Source: Myxococcales bacterium (GTDB lineage Bacteria > Myxococcota_A > Polyangia > Polyangiales > JAFGIB01). Taken from it: DNA of 44,718 nucleotides. Each line of letters begins with the position of its first letter. Within the stretch, counting starts at the first letter, position 1. Location: positions 1-44,718 of the forward strand of contig JAPPOR010000180.1 of assembly GCA_028817905.1 (NCBI GenBank), in the 5' to 3' direction. A program made the translations under genes and the position numbers. Of this stretch, positions 10,868 through 19,699 are shown piece by piece. The notes below the pieces were generated by a model. That model saw only the letters and a list, made by a program, of their open reading frames with translations, ran no database searches and was not told the origin of the DNA.

Positions 10868-13837
10868 TCAGTTGAAGTGAGAAGCGTTGGAAGGCAGCGC
10901 GGCCGGGAACGAATCGAGCGGGATCGGCAACAATCCTCGGATTTGCGGATCGACCATGTACACCCGAAGGTCGGTCTCGCTGTAGCGCATCGACAACGGC
11001 AATACACCGAATTGGTTGCTGAACGACAGGCTCCCCGCGCTGAACCGTTGTCGTGGTGACGGAGCTTGCGTCGCGATGTTGAGGGCAACGTTGGCCACGC
11101 GCGAAGGCGCAGGGCGGGAAGGTAGGGCGCGTTCCCCCAGGCACAGCGCCAGGCGGCCGTTGTTGAAGAAGTTGCGGTCCCCCGGGCGGCAGAACCCGTC
11201 TTCCTCCTGCTGTATTGCTAGCTCCGGATCCGGCAGGTAGACGCGGCCGGTGGTGGTGAGGGGATCGGAGGCTGACGTCTCGCAGCGCCCGTCGACCGAC
11301 GAAACCCGATGCTGGAAGCCGGTGCGTGCACTCCACACCAGAAAGGAACGGTACCCCCTCACCTGGTAACTCATGGCGCGCGGGATCTCGGGCAAGTACT
11401 CTTCGTCCTCCGCGGACGGCTGGAAACAACGCCACAGGTCCGCGAAGCTGGAAGGCAGGTCAGGGTATGGCGTCGCGATGCCGCTCTCCGTCGTCTTGGA
11501 CCCGACCGGAACATTGGAGATGACGAAGCGGTCCTCGTAGGCCTCGAGAATCTCGAAGCCCATGACACGTCTATCCTCGAGGCTCTCGACGGTGGTGACG
11601 AAGGCCCGGCATGGCGCGGGATCAAAGGAGTTGTCCTCGTCCGAGCCCTCGTCCCAGCTGCGGCGGACCAGGTCGTCCGGTACACTCGTGATCACGAGTT
11701 GATCGCCCGCCAGCACGCCATCCGAGCAGTGATCGCGTTCGACGCGAAAGCTCCACGTTTCGTCATCCTCCTGATCTGCGCGGCCTTCACGACCGGTAGC
11801 ACCTGGCAGGCGGCCCTCGAATTGTAGCTGCCAATTCTCGCTCACTCCCGCCCAGGGATCGCTGAGCGAGCAGATACGGCCGTGACCATCGCTACAGGCA
11901 GCGGGTTGACCCGCACCCTCCTCTGCTCGTCCCGCGTCGGGATTACCCGCATCGGGAGTATCCGGGTCTTCGGCCATGCCGGCGTCCACCATCGGGGGAT
12001 CCATCTGTGCGCCGCGCCCGGCGAGGCTGGTGACGAGCCGTGGGCCGGACTCCCGATCCTCGGTCGGGGCGCGCTCCTCTACGCTTGCAGCTGACCTGAC
12101 CCTGGCGCTGCCGTCACCGAGCGGGAAGGCACGTGCCATGCTGAGTTCGCGACAGGGCAGACAGCTGAGCTGGGGCAAGTGCCCTTCACTGTTGCTACCG
12201 TCGGGACCTACGGTTAGGAGTCGATCGTCGACGGTGTAGGCGAGTGTGTCGACGACGTTCGACAGGGCGACCTCGTCGCCGTCCATGGGCACTGGCTGCA
12301 CGGTCCCCGCCAGGTCCAGGGCCAGGCGCGGTCGGTGACGCCTGACCAACAAGGGGCAGGCGCGGCAGGGCGGGTCATCGTCTCCAGCCAGCAAATGGTG
12401 GCGAAGGTCCAGATCGTGCACATCCACCACGCGGATCGCGCCCTCGCTTGTGCCGACCAGCAGGAACACGCCCCGCAAACGGTTCGCTCGACCACGGACC
12501 AGCTCCGGGGTGCGCGCCTCGGCGGCCATTTCCAGGCCCGTCAACGCGCACATCAGGTCGTCTGCACTCGGGTACCCCGGCGTGACGATTTCGAGCGACA
12601 GGGCGCGCTCGCCATCGCGCGCCATCAGGCCTATGCGATCGCGGCGCTGGTCCGGCATCTCGGAGACCGTCAGAAGCTCGCCCTCCTCCAGCACCAGAAC
12701 CGAACCGTCTAGACTGTCGATGGCGTACACGTAGTGCGTCATCTCATCACCATCGGGAGTCACCGGAACCGGCGGGCTGACAACGACGTCACGCACGGGG
12801 ACACGCGTCTCGAGGGGCGGTAGCCCGGACACCTGCTCCCCGAGCTCGAAGCGGTGAATCACGGGGAGGTTGTCGTCGCCGGCAAGCAAGATCGCGCGGC
12901 AATCGTCTGCGTCGGGGTCGGGACACCCGCTGAGATCGAGGGCGAGGCTGCTCGGTTGGGGGCCCGCCTCCGCGTCGCGTGCGACGGCGGCTGGCAGCGT
13001 CGGCGGTGGCAGCGCGGGTCCTCGCAGGAAGCTGAACTCGCACTGCGGCTCGCCCGCAAGCTCGGGGTCGCCGCCCAGCGCTTCGGCCGGGCACTCCTGC
13101 GCCGTACAGGCCATGTCGCTCGCGTAGGCCTCAGTGGCGTCCAGACCCGGCTCCGCAGGCAGGGCCAGGGAGTCTTCAGGAACGTCTGGGGCCAGTACTT
13201 CGATGGCACCGAAGTGCTGTTCGGGGGCGCACTCGCGACACAGCTCGACGCGCAGCACCACGCCGTCCCTGGGAGCGCTGAGGTAGAGAAAACGCTCGCG
13301 TGGTCCGAGTACCATCTCGGTTGGGTGAACTCCCAGCGGCAGCGGATCGCCTACGCGCGCGCGCACCTGGCGTGCTTGCGGCCGAAAGGCCGCGGTGCGC
13401 AGGGCTGAAAGGGATTTTTCGCCAAAACTCGCGATGTACGTGAACTCCGGATGTTCGGCCGGCACCACGATGTCCGAGGGCACGGCGCCCACGTCGACGA
13501 ACGTGAAGCCGGGGATATCCGGCCGGCTGTCGATGACACGCCCGGGCTGGACTCCGATCGAGGTCCGATTCGCGCGCATCTCCACTGCAGCCACCTCTCC
13601 GGTCGAGGTCTGGGTCACCAATGCGTGCAGGACGTGGGTATCGGATGGCTCCTCGCGCGGGTTCGGACAGTCCGCCAGAGGCACGGCGCGTACCTCGTCG
13701 TCCTCCATTTCCATGCAGACGAAGGCCACGTCTTCGGGCCGAGAGAAGTTGGCGGGCGGTGGCGGTGGGTCGTCATCGCTGCAAGCGGCGACACTGAGCA
13801 TTGCGGCTAGCAGCGTGGCGGTGATCGGCTTGTTCAC
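10868..13837 (-). CDS. large secreted lipoprotein of unknown function (989 aa)
   Basis: I do not recognise a named family. The GTG start at 13837 overlaps the stop of the upstream gene (GTGA), which fixes the start. Residues 1-19 are a lipoprotein signal (LLAAMLSVAAC with C19), followed by an Asp/Pro linker. The mature chain has repeated segments of the kind seen in beta-propeller surface proteins (FTYIASFGEKSLSALR, FLYLSAPRDGVVLRV, HYVYAIDSLDGSVLVLEEG, GVFLLVGTSEGAIRVVDV). An acidic Pro/Ala linker with DTPDAGNPDAGR lies near residue 620, then a second part with many cysteines. It probably sits on the outer membrane or surface. It is paired with the lipoprotein at 13834 and followed by mutS. 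Confidence 0.85.
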   Translation of the reverse strand: MNKPITATLLAAMLSVAACSDDDPPPPPANFSRPEDVAFVCMEMEDDEVRAVPLADCPNPREEPSDTHVLHALVTQTSTGEVAAVEMRANRTSIGVQPGRVIDSRPDIPGFTFVDVGAVPSDIVVPAEHPEFTYIASFGEKSLSALRTAAFRPQARQVRARVGDPLPLGVHPTEMVLGPRERFLYLSAPRDGVVLRVELCRECAPEQHFGAIEVLAPDVPEDSLALPAEPGLDATEAYASDMACTAQECPAEALGGDPELAGEPQCEFSFLRGPALPPPTLPAAVARDAEAGPQPSSLALDLSGCPDPDADDCRAILLAGDDNLPVIHRFELGEQVSGLPPLETRVPVRDVVVSPPVPVTPDGDEMTHYVYAIDSLDGSVLVLEEGELLTVSEMPDQRRDRIGLMARDGERALSLEIVTPGYPSADDLMCALTGLEMAAEARTPELVRGRANRLRGVFLLVGTSEGAIRVVDVHDLDLRHHLLAGDDDPPCRACPLLVRRHRPRLALDLAGTVQPVPMDGDEVALSNVVDTLAYTVDDRLLTVGPDGSNSEGHLPQLSCLPCRELSMARAFPLGDGSARVRSAASVEERAPTEDRESGPRLVTSLAGRGAQMDPPMVDAGMAEDPDTPDAGNPDAGRAEEGAGQPAACSDGHGRICSLSDPWAGVSENWQLQFEGRLPGATGREGRADQEDDETWSFRVERDHCSDGVLAGDQLVITSVPDDLVRRSWDEGSDEDNSFDPAPCRAFVTTVESLEDRRVMGFEILEAYEDRFVISNVPVGSKTTESGIATPYPDLPSSFADLWRCFQPSAEDEEYLPEIPRAMSYQVRGYRSFLVWSARTGFQHRVSSVDGRCETSASDPLTTTGRVYLPDPELAIQQEEDGFCRPGDRNFFNNGRLALCLGERALPSRPAPSRVANVALNIATQAPSPRQRFSAGSLSFSNQFGVLPLSMRYSETDLRVYMVDPQIRGLLPIPLDSFPAALPSNASHFN

Positions 13838-15510
13838 TGCAGTACCTCCACCAGGTTGGGTCTACCCAACGTTGCGATGATCCGGGCCTGGCGGCCCTGG
13901 GCCAGTCCCTGCACCGAGACCACCCGCACGACAGAGGCACTGAAATCAGCTACATAGATCAGCTCACGCGCTTCATCGACGGCCAGCTCGAACGAACCGC
14001 TGAAGCCGGGCACGATCGACAGGGCGCGGCCAAGGTCGCGGTCGATGATGAAGAGACGGCGCTCGTCAAAGCAACTGACGACGGCGATGCGAAGGTCCCC
14101 CTCGCGGTCGGGGTCCGGCAGGCGTCCGAGCGCGAGCCGTGCTGGGCCCTGGCCCACCGGCGCGATCTGCTCAACCGTCTGCTTCGCCGGTAGTCCCGCG
14201 ACCAGAGGCACCCGCAGCAGGGCGTTCGGCTGGCGGCTCACTACGAAGGCTGTCGACTGCCGTGCGTCTTCACCATCGCCCGCGTCGCCCTCGTTCTCGT
14301 CGCCTCCGCTATCACCCGTGCCTTCCTCGTTGTCGGCTGCGTCTGACACGACCTGGATCGCCCACGTATCCTGTGCGCCCGTCACGCCCTCGAGCTCCAG
14401 GGCGGCAAGGCGAAACACGTGCTCCGAAGGGTCAGCGAGCAGACCGACGCGCTGAAGCGTGCGCGCACCGCCGCCACCGAGTGCCCTGGAGGTTACGAGG
14501 GACACCCTGCCAGCCGGATCATAGGCGAGGCCTGTGAGGTTCCCGGCTAGGTTCGCGCTGACGTCGGCCAGCACTGGCCCATCCTCGCTTGCCGAAAACA
14601 GTGCGACCGCTCCCGCGCGATAGGCCACGATCACGTACTCCGAGCGCTGCCGCTGCCCAGAAGCGAAATCTCCGAACGCGCCCGCGATGACCCCTACGGG
14701 GTCCACCATTTCACGGCGGTCGTCGTCGCTACCTGCTTGACCTACAAGATGTCCGCCCGCGCAGCGCCGACCGCTGCCTTGCCCGCAACTCAGCTCCAAC
14801 GAACCGTCGCCCTTGTCGATGTCGATGAACGTGAGCTCGGCGTCCGCCGCCGTGGGCACGTAGAGCCGCGTCCCATCCCGCGACAGCGCTGCCCCGCGGC
14901 CCAGGGAGCCGATGACCACCTCGTCCGCGATCACTTCTTCGGGCACCCGCCAGTCGTCTTCTGCGACCTGGTGCGCGAGCAGGCAGTCCCGGCCACCACC
15001 TCTGCTGCAGGCCCCCCCTACCCCCGTTTCTCTCTCTTGGTCATCCGCCGCCTCGAGCGTCCCTGCGATCTTCTCTTGCAGCTTGTCCAGGTCGATCGCG
15101 AGAACGTTCCCGCTGTTGTATTTGCGGTCGAAGTTCGAGTTGACCACGTAGAGATAGTCAGGCCGACCCGTCTCTGCGTCGCGCCCCAGGGCCACCGCGG
15201 TGGGAAAGTAGAATACGTCGCGGGGAGGGGGTTCCCCGTCCTGTTCGAGCGAGCACGCATGGACACCGAGCAGGAATGCCAGCCCGGAAAGCGCAGCCGC
15301 CCACTTTCGCAACCCGCGGCGTTTGGGCTTCTTCGGCCCTCTCGTGAGCGGTCGTGTACCCGCTCCAGCTGCAAGCAAACCGACGCCGCGCGGCCGGGGG
15401 AACCGGACGAATCGGTGCCAAAACGAGAACAGCCGCCCACGGGCGGCGAGAGGGGTCGCGTGCAGCATGGGCAGCGCAACGTAGTCGTTGTGCGTCGACG
15501 CTGCAACCAT
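13834..15510 (-). CDS. beta-propeller-like lipoprotein of unknown function
   Basis: The open frame has 558 codons, but the first 66 or so are basic and look uncharacteristic. A TTG at 15312 would give LRKWAAALSGLAFLLGVHAC, a textbook lipoprotein signal with the lipid cysteine 20 residues in; I consider that start likely but not proven, so the full frame is given. The mature part carries propeller-like strands (YLYVVNSNFDRKYNSGNVLAIDL, TRLYVPTAADAELTFIDID, LIYVADFSASVVRVVSV) and an acidic Gly/Asp/Glu linker near residue 410. Together with the overlapping downstream gene it forms a two-lipoprotein unit, plausibly partners in one surface complex. The function is unknown. Confidence 0.8.
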   Translation of the reverse strand: MVAASTHNDYVALPMLHATPLAARGRLFSFWHRFVRFPRPRGVGLLAAGAGTRPLTRGPKKPKRRGLRKWAAALSGLAFLLGVHACSLEQDGEPPPRDVFYFPTAVALGRDAETGRPDYLYVVNSNFDRKYNSGNVLAIDLDKLQEKIAGTLEAADDQERETGVGGACSRGGGRDCLLAHQVAEDDWRVPEEVIADEVVIGSLGRGAALSRDGTRLYVPTAADAELTFIDIDKGDGSLELSCGQGSGRRCAGGHLVGQAGSDDDRREMVDPVGVIAGAFGDFASGQRQRSEYVIVAYRAGAVALFSASEDGPVLADVSANLAGNLTGLAYDPAGRVSLVTSRALGGGGARTLQRVGLLADPSEHVFRLAALELEGVTGAQDTWAIQVVSDAADNEEGTGDSGGDENEGDAGDGEDARQSTAFVVSRQPNALLRVPLVAGLPAKQTVEQIAPVGQGPARLALGRLPDPDREGDLRIAVVSCFDERRLFIIDRDLGRALSIVPGFSGSFELAVDEARELIYVADFSASVVRVVSVQGLAQGRQARIIATLGRPNLVEVLQ

Positions 15511-15555
15511 CTGCTATTGCGCCGGATCCTGGCCTGGAAAACGGGCCTTGGCGGG

Positions 15556-17214
15556 TCAGTCCCAGGGGTCGAGGACCTCGGACTTGAGCCGATTTCCAGC
15601 CGGCCTGTCGGCCTTGGGCTGCTTGGCAGCGGGGGGGGCGCTGGACCGGGTACTGCGGGTGCTGGCGGTTCTCTTGCGCGAAGCCCGCTTCTTGAGCTTG
15701 GTCATTCGCACGGACATGGACTCGGGGCTCAGGGCGCGAACGAGGACGGACTTGTCCTGATAGCCCTCGCGCTTGAGCACCAGGCGGATGTTGTCGTCCG
15801 CCTCCGGTTTGAACAGGGCGAAGGGCGTCGACCCGACCAGATCGCCGTCGCGGTATACCTCAGCACCGGACGGCTTGCTCTGGAGCGTCATCTTCGCCCG
15901 CGGAGCATCCGGAGCATCCCCCGCGGCCTCCGGGGATGGCTCGCCTTTGTCGCCTGGCTGTGCGGTCTGTTCGGGAGCCTGTTCGCCCGTAGCTACGGGT
16001 GCGTCGGCTTCGAGCTCTTCGTGTTCTTTTTCGGCCGGCGACACGACGTTCGCTCCGACCTCACTCGTCTGTCCATCGGATTTCGGCTCGCCCGCGAGAG
16101 CCCATACCCCCGCTACGGCGGCGGCAGCGAGCACCAGGCCTCCCAGCAACAGCGGCAGCAAGGGTCGGCTGGGGACGCCAGCCGGCTGACCCACACCCAT
16201 CGTCATCCGCCCGGGTTCATCGTCGTCATCGAGCGTCAGCGTTCCCTGCGTACTCCCGGCGCTCTGACGGTCGACCGCCTCGACCACCGCGCGGGGTGTG
16301 GTGCCCCGTTCAATGGATTCCAAATCAGCGGCCAGCTCCGCCATGTTCTGGTAGCGCTGCTCCGCCTTTTTCGCGAGGCACTTGAGAATGACGGCTTCGA
16401 GCGCCACTGGAACGTCGGTCGGTGGCGGCAGATCGTGGGGCGGCACGGGCTTTTCGTACAGGTGCTTCGTGAGGATCCCCATCAGGTTGTCCGCGTCGAA
16501 CGGCACTTGCCCGGTTCCCATCTCGTACAGGATCACGCCGACGGCATAGATGTCGGTGCGATGATCCACGTTCGTACCCGCACACTGTTCCGGGGACATG
16601 TAGTGCGGAGTCCCGAACACCTGGCCCGCCTGCGTTAGCTTGGTGTTGCTGCCGCCGACCTTGGCGATCCCGAAGTCGAGTACCTTGACGAAATCGTCCG
16701 TTCCACCGCGCGGGATCAGCTGAACGTTGTCCGGCTTCATATCGCGGTGGACGATGCCCCGTTCGTGCGCAGCGCCCAGCGCCTTGCATAGCTGCTGTGC
16801 GATGTGAATCGTGCGCTCGGTGGACAAGCGGGTTTCCAGCAGTGCATCCGTGAGCGAACAACCCTCCAGGAACTCCATCACGAAGTAGGTGGAACCATCA
16901 GGAAGCACGCCGAAGTCACTGATGTCGATGATGTGCTGATTTCCGATCGCCGACGCGCTTTGCGCCTCCTGTCGAAAACGCGCGACGATCTCGTCGTTCT
17001 TGGACACCTCGGGCCGCAAGACCTTGATCGCCAACGGCTTGTTGAGAGCGGTGTGGGTTGCGCGATAGACGATGCCCATGCCGCCCTCGCCGAGCAGCGA
17101 TTCGATGCGGTAGCGCGCGTCGATGACCTGGCCGATCAGGGGATCGTCCGGCTGCTCTGGCGCACCGGCCTCGGCCGCGTGGTCCACCACCCCATTTCCG
17201 CCCTGCTGTGCCAT
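15556..17214 (-). CDS. membrane Ser/Thr protein kinase with C-terminal PEGA domain
   Basis: This is an eukaryotic-like (Hanks-type) kinase of 552 residues from the ATG at 17214 (MAQQGGNG); the frame extends upstream to 17271. The motifs are complete: glycine loop GEGGMGIVY (42-50), K64, catalytic HRDMKPDN (156-163), DFG (180-182), activation segment to SPE (207-209) and DIYAVGVILYEM. One membrane segment spans about 352-375. Outside the membrane are an acidic/Pro linker and a PEGA domain (about 455-525: SKPSGAEVYRDGDLVGSTPF), then a basic tail. PEGA domains are usually extracytoplasmic, so it may sense envelope state. It lies between scpB (120 bases) and the two-lipoprotein unit (45 bases). 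Confidence 0.95.
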   Translation of the reverse strand: MAQQGGNGVVDHAAEAGAPEQPDDPLIGQVIDARYRIESLLGEGGMGIVYRATHTALNKPLAIKVLRPEVSKNDEIVARFRQEAQSASAIGNQHIIDISDFGVLPDGSTYFVMEFLEGCSLTDALLETRLSTERTIHIAQQLCKALGAAHERGIVHRDMKPDNVQLIPRGGTDDFVKVLDFGIAKVGGSNTKLTQAGQVFGTPHYMSPEQCAGTNVDHRTDIYAVGVILYEMGTGQVPFDADNLMGILTKHLYEKPVPPHDLPPPTDVPVALEAVILKCLAKKAEQRYQNMAELAADLESIERGTTPRAVVEAVDRQSAGSTQGTLTLDDDDEPGRMTMGVGQPAGVPSRPLLPLLLGGLVLAAAAVAGVWALAGEPKSDGQTSEVGANVVSPAEKEHEELEADAPVATGEQAPEQTAQPGDKGEPSPEAAGDAPDAPRAKMTLQSKPSGAEVYRDGDLVGSTPFALFKPEADDNIRLVLKREGYQDKSVLVRALSPESMSVRMTKLKKRASRKRTASTRSTRSSAPPAAKQPKADRPAGNRLKSEVLDPWD

Positions 17215-17334
17215 GAACAAGCCAATCGTGGGCGACCAAGGCGCCCGGCGGCGAGGGCGGCTGAACCGCAACTCACCGGTTCCAATGATGTCCTTCGTGG
17301 TCGAGTCCGGTCAAGTCCGGGGGCGCCGACCTGT

Positions 17335-18384
17335 TCAGGTGGGAGTCCCGTCCCCCGTGTCCTCTGCCTCGCGGGGGGTGTCTTCTGGGCCGGTCTCCTG
17401 CTCTTCGGTCGGCTCCACCGACATGTCGTCCTCGGCCCCGGCGGGCTCCCGCGCGGCCGCGAAGTCTCCCCCTGTTTCCGCTGTTTCCCCGACCGTGGAG
17501 TCTTCCAGAGCGTTGGCATCGTCATCCCCGCGTGCGGACATCACATCTGACGTGTCTGCATCCGGGCCGGCATCGTCGGTAGAGCGTTCGGCGAGCTCGG
17601 CTTCGGCTTGCTCGACCGACTCCCCGGTCTTGCGCTTGAATAGGGTCCGGTTTTCCTCGGTCAGATCGGCGAACTCCTTCAGTGTAGGCAGATCTCTCAG
17701 GGTCTTGAGACCGAAAAACTCCAAGAAATACGGGGTCGTTCCATAGAGCATGGGCCGGCCCGCCTCGTCCTTGCGCCCGAGCATCTTGATGAGCCCCCGG
17801 TCGAGCAGCACCTTCACCGCGGAACCCGTGTCAACGCCTCGCACATCGTCGATCTCTGGGCGCGTGATCGGTTGGCGATACGACACCAGCGCCAGCGTTT
17901 CCAGCTGCGCGCGCGTCAGCCGGACGGGCTTCTGGGCCACCATTTCGCGCACAAACTCCGCGCAGGCGGGCGCGGACCGAAACTGATACCCCCCCCCCAC
18001 CTCAACGAGCTGGACCCCGCGGTCTGCATACTGGCTGATGAGTTCGGCCATCAGCGGCTTGACCTCGCTTGCTTTGAGTTTGACGATCTTTCCCAGCGCC
18101 TGGGCGGTCACAATTCGGTCGGATACAAACACGATGCTCTCGAGACCCCGGAGCAAGCGTTCGCGGCGGGTTTGCTCGGACTCGCCGTCCGCTTCGTCCT
18201 CGCCGCTTCCCGTCTGCGAAGCCCCGCCCAGCTCGCTCACGTCCGAGACCGCGGGCACCGCCCGCCCCCCGTCCTCGGCAGCGGGCTCGTTGGGGTCGTG
18301 GTCTTCTGGCTGCGCATCAGAAGCGCCTCCGGCGCCCGCCGCCTCGGGCAACTCCTCGGCGTGATCGGGTGTCTCGCTGGTCAT
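17335..18384 (-). CDS. scpB: segregation and condensation protein B
   Basis: ScpB is the winged-helix (kite) subunit that dimerises and binds ScpA in the SMC condensin complex. The conserved part, about residues 75-235, holds RLLRGLESIVFVSDRIVTAQ, the first winged helix, then LTRAQLETLALVSYRQPITRPEIDDVRGVDT and MLYGTTPYFLEFFGL. At 349 residues it is far longer than usual (about 200) owing to acidic, low-complexity extensions at both ends. Its ATG overlaps the scpA stop (ATGA), so the pair is coupled. A run of ten G in the coding strand (17989-17998) encodes the end of V and three Gly, a possible slippage site. Confidence 0.95.
   Translation of the reverse strand: MTSETPDHAEELPEAAGAGGASDAQPEDHDPNEPAAEDGGRAVPAVSDVSELGGASQTGSGEDEADGESEQTRRERLLRGLESIVFVSDRIVTAQALGKIVKLKASEVKPLMAELISQYADRGVQLVEVGGGYQFRSAPACAEFVREMVAQKPVRLTRAQLETLALVSYRQPITRPEIDDVRGVDTGSAVKVLLDRGLIKMLGRKDEAGRPMLYGTTPYFLEFFGLKTLRDLPTLKEFADLTEENRTLFKRKTGESVEQAEAELAERSTDDAGPDADTSDVMSARGDDDANALEDSTVGETAETGGDFAAAREPAGAEDDMSVEPTEEQETGPEDTPREAEDTGDGTPT
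17989..17998 (-). repeat. homopolymer G10 tract inside scpB
   Basis: Ten consecutive C on the plus strand give G10 in the scpB reading frame (GTG-GGG-GGG-GGG-TAT). It is the longest mononucleotide run I noticed in the window; gains or losses of one base would truncate ScpB before its second winged helix. Confidence 0.85.
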
Positions 18385-19370
18385 TGACTCTCTCCGTCAG
18401 GGCCCGCGCCCGGGTGTTCCGGATCGAGCGCCTGCTCCGCAGGCGTCGGCTGGGTCTCATCGAAGCCCGCGCGGGGTGCGTTCTCCAAAGGGTCGGACGC
18501 GTGGAAGTCGCGCCCTTGGCTGGCTTCGGGTTCGGGAAAGCTCGACGGGTCCGAGCCCACGGAAGTGGGACCGTCGGGAGGTACACTTGGGCTCTCCGGG
18601 TCCAGCAGTGCAGAGCGCACGTGAATCGGCCCGCTGAGTTCGGCCTGGTACAGGCGGGTCACGTGCATCTTGGTCATTTCCAGGATCGCTAGAAACGTGA
18701 CCACCACGTCGTAGCGCGTGCGATCGTCTTCGAACAGCTCCTCAAATGTGCATTCGCGGCGCTCGCGCAGGAACTCCGTGATCTGGGTCATGCGCTCCTG
18801 GATCGAGATGCGTTCGGTGGTGACCTCGAGGGCCAGCTTCCCGCGCACGCGCTTCAAGATTCCCTGGAACGCGTCCAGCAACTTGAACAGGCTGATGTCG
18901 GCAAGGGGCGCTTCGCCCTGAACAGATGGCACAGGCATGCCGCGGCCAAAGACGTCACGACCGGCGACCGAGCGCTCGCCGAGCTGGTCGGCAGCATGCT
19001 TGTACTTCTGATATTCGAGCAGGCGCTTGATCAGCTCCGCCCGCGGATCCTCCATGTACGGGTCATCTTCCTCCCCATCGTCTTCGTCCGGGCTTGGCGG
19101 GAGCAGCATCTTGCTCTTGATGTGGGCCAAGGTGGCGGCCATCAGCAGGTACTCGCTCGCCACGTCGAGGTCCAGCTCCCGCATCAAACCCAGGTACTCG
19201 AGGTACCGTTCGGTCACGAACGCGATCGGCAGATCCAGCAGGTCCAGCTCGTGCTTGCGGGCGAGGTGCAGCAGCAGGTCGAGCGGTCCCTCAAAGGTGG
19301 GTAGCTCGACACGGAACGTGGTGTCCTGGGGCAAGTTGGTGGTGTCCACGCGTGGGGTGTCCCGGGGCAT
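18381..19370 (-). CDS. scpA: segregation and condensation protein A
   Basis: ScpA is the kleisin that bridges the SMC heads. The start chosen is the ATG at 19370 (MPRDTPRVDTTNLPQ); the frame continues to 19688 but that part crosses the promoter. The N-terminal kleisin motif FEGPLDLLLHLARKHELDLLDLPI is complete, followed by EYLLMAATLAHIKSKMLLP and a central acidic loop. The C-terminal part has the TFEELFEDDRTRYDVVVTFLAILEMTKMHVTRLYQAE winged helix. An extra Pro/Ser/Asp tail of about 75 residues follows. The product is 329 residues, with the stop overlapping scpB. It is transcribed from the promoter at 19468-19496, divergently from the coiled-coil gene at 19700. Confidence 0.96.
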   Translation of the reverse strand: MPRDTPRVDTTNLPQDTTFRVELPTFEGPLDLLLHLARKHELDLLDLPIAFVTERYLEYLGLMRELDLDVASEYLLMAATLAHIKSKMLLPPSPDEDDGEEDDPYMEDPRAELIKRLLEYQKYKHAADQLGERSVAGRDVFGRGMPVPSVQGEAPLADISLFKLLDAFQGILKRVRGKLALEVTTERISIQERMTQITEFLRERRECTFEELFEDDRTRYDVVVTFLAILEMTKMHVTRLYQAELSGPIHVRSALLDPESPSVPPDGPTSVGSDPSSFPEPEASQGRDFHASDPLENAPRAGFDETQPTPAEQALDPEHPGAGPDGESQ

Positions 19371-19467
19371 GGGAGCCGGGGCCGGAGGGTACCAGATAGC
19401 CCGGCCCCTTTCCGCGAGCAGGTGGGGTGGCCAGGGGCCAAAGTGGGTTCTCGAAATTGTGGGACAG

Positions 19468-19496
19468 GCCCTACTAGTGCGGTCGATCACTGTCAA
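19468..19496 (-). promoter_or_regulatory. sigma70-type promoter of scpAB
   Basis: On the minus strand TTGACA (19491-19496), a 17-base spacer and TAGGGC (19468-19473) lie about 100 bases upstream of the scpA start. A perfect inverted repeat GGATTC-AG-GAATCC lies just upstream at 19507-19520 and could be an operator. Confidence 0.7.
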
Positions 19497-19506
19497 TGAA
19501 GCGGCT

Positions 19507-19520
19507 GGATTCAGGAATCC
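19507..19520. promoter_or_regulatory. inverted repeat upstream of scpAB promoter (candidate operator)
   Basis: GGATTC-AG-GAATCC is a perfect two-fold symmetric site in a relatively A+T-rich stretch between the divergent scpAB and coiled-coil genes. It lies about 15 bases upstream of the scpAB -35. No regulator is identified. Confidence 0.4.
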
Positions 19521-19604
19521 ATATGGAAAGCGTTCAATATAGCAGCGGCCACCTTCCGTAGGCCTTCTACCCGCATGTCCGTGTATCCGCCCCTGCGGAC
19601 CACA

Positions 19605-19634
19605 TTGCCTATCCACCTGGACCGGAGATATAGT
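19605..19634 (+). promoter_or_regulatory. candidate promoter of the zinc-ribbon coiled-coil gene
   Basis: TTGCCT (19605-19610), an 18-base spacer and TATAGT (19629-19634) lie about 65 bases before the ATG at 19700. The -10 is good and the -35 partial. With the scpAB promoter this accounts for most of the divergent 329-base intergenic region (19371-19699). Confidence 0.5.
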
Positions 19635-19699
19635 AATTTCAGTCACGACGTCTTCTTGTAGTTTTACCGCAAGAGATTCTCCTGGCACCTACGTCTCCG

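Noticed and set aside
14737-16638. A 633-codon open frame on the plus strand
   Set aside because: It lies opposite the lipoprotein and kinase genes, which have clear domains or signal peptides; its product is Arg/His/Gly/Pro-rich with no recognisable motif, as expected for an antisense frame in high-G+C DNA.
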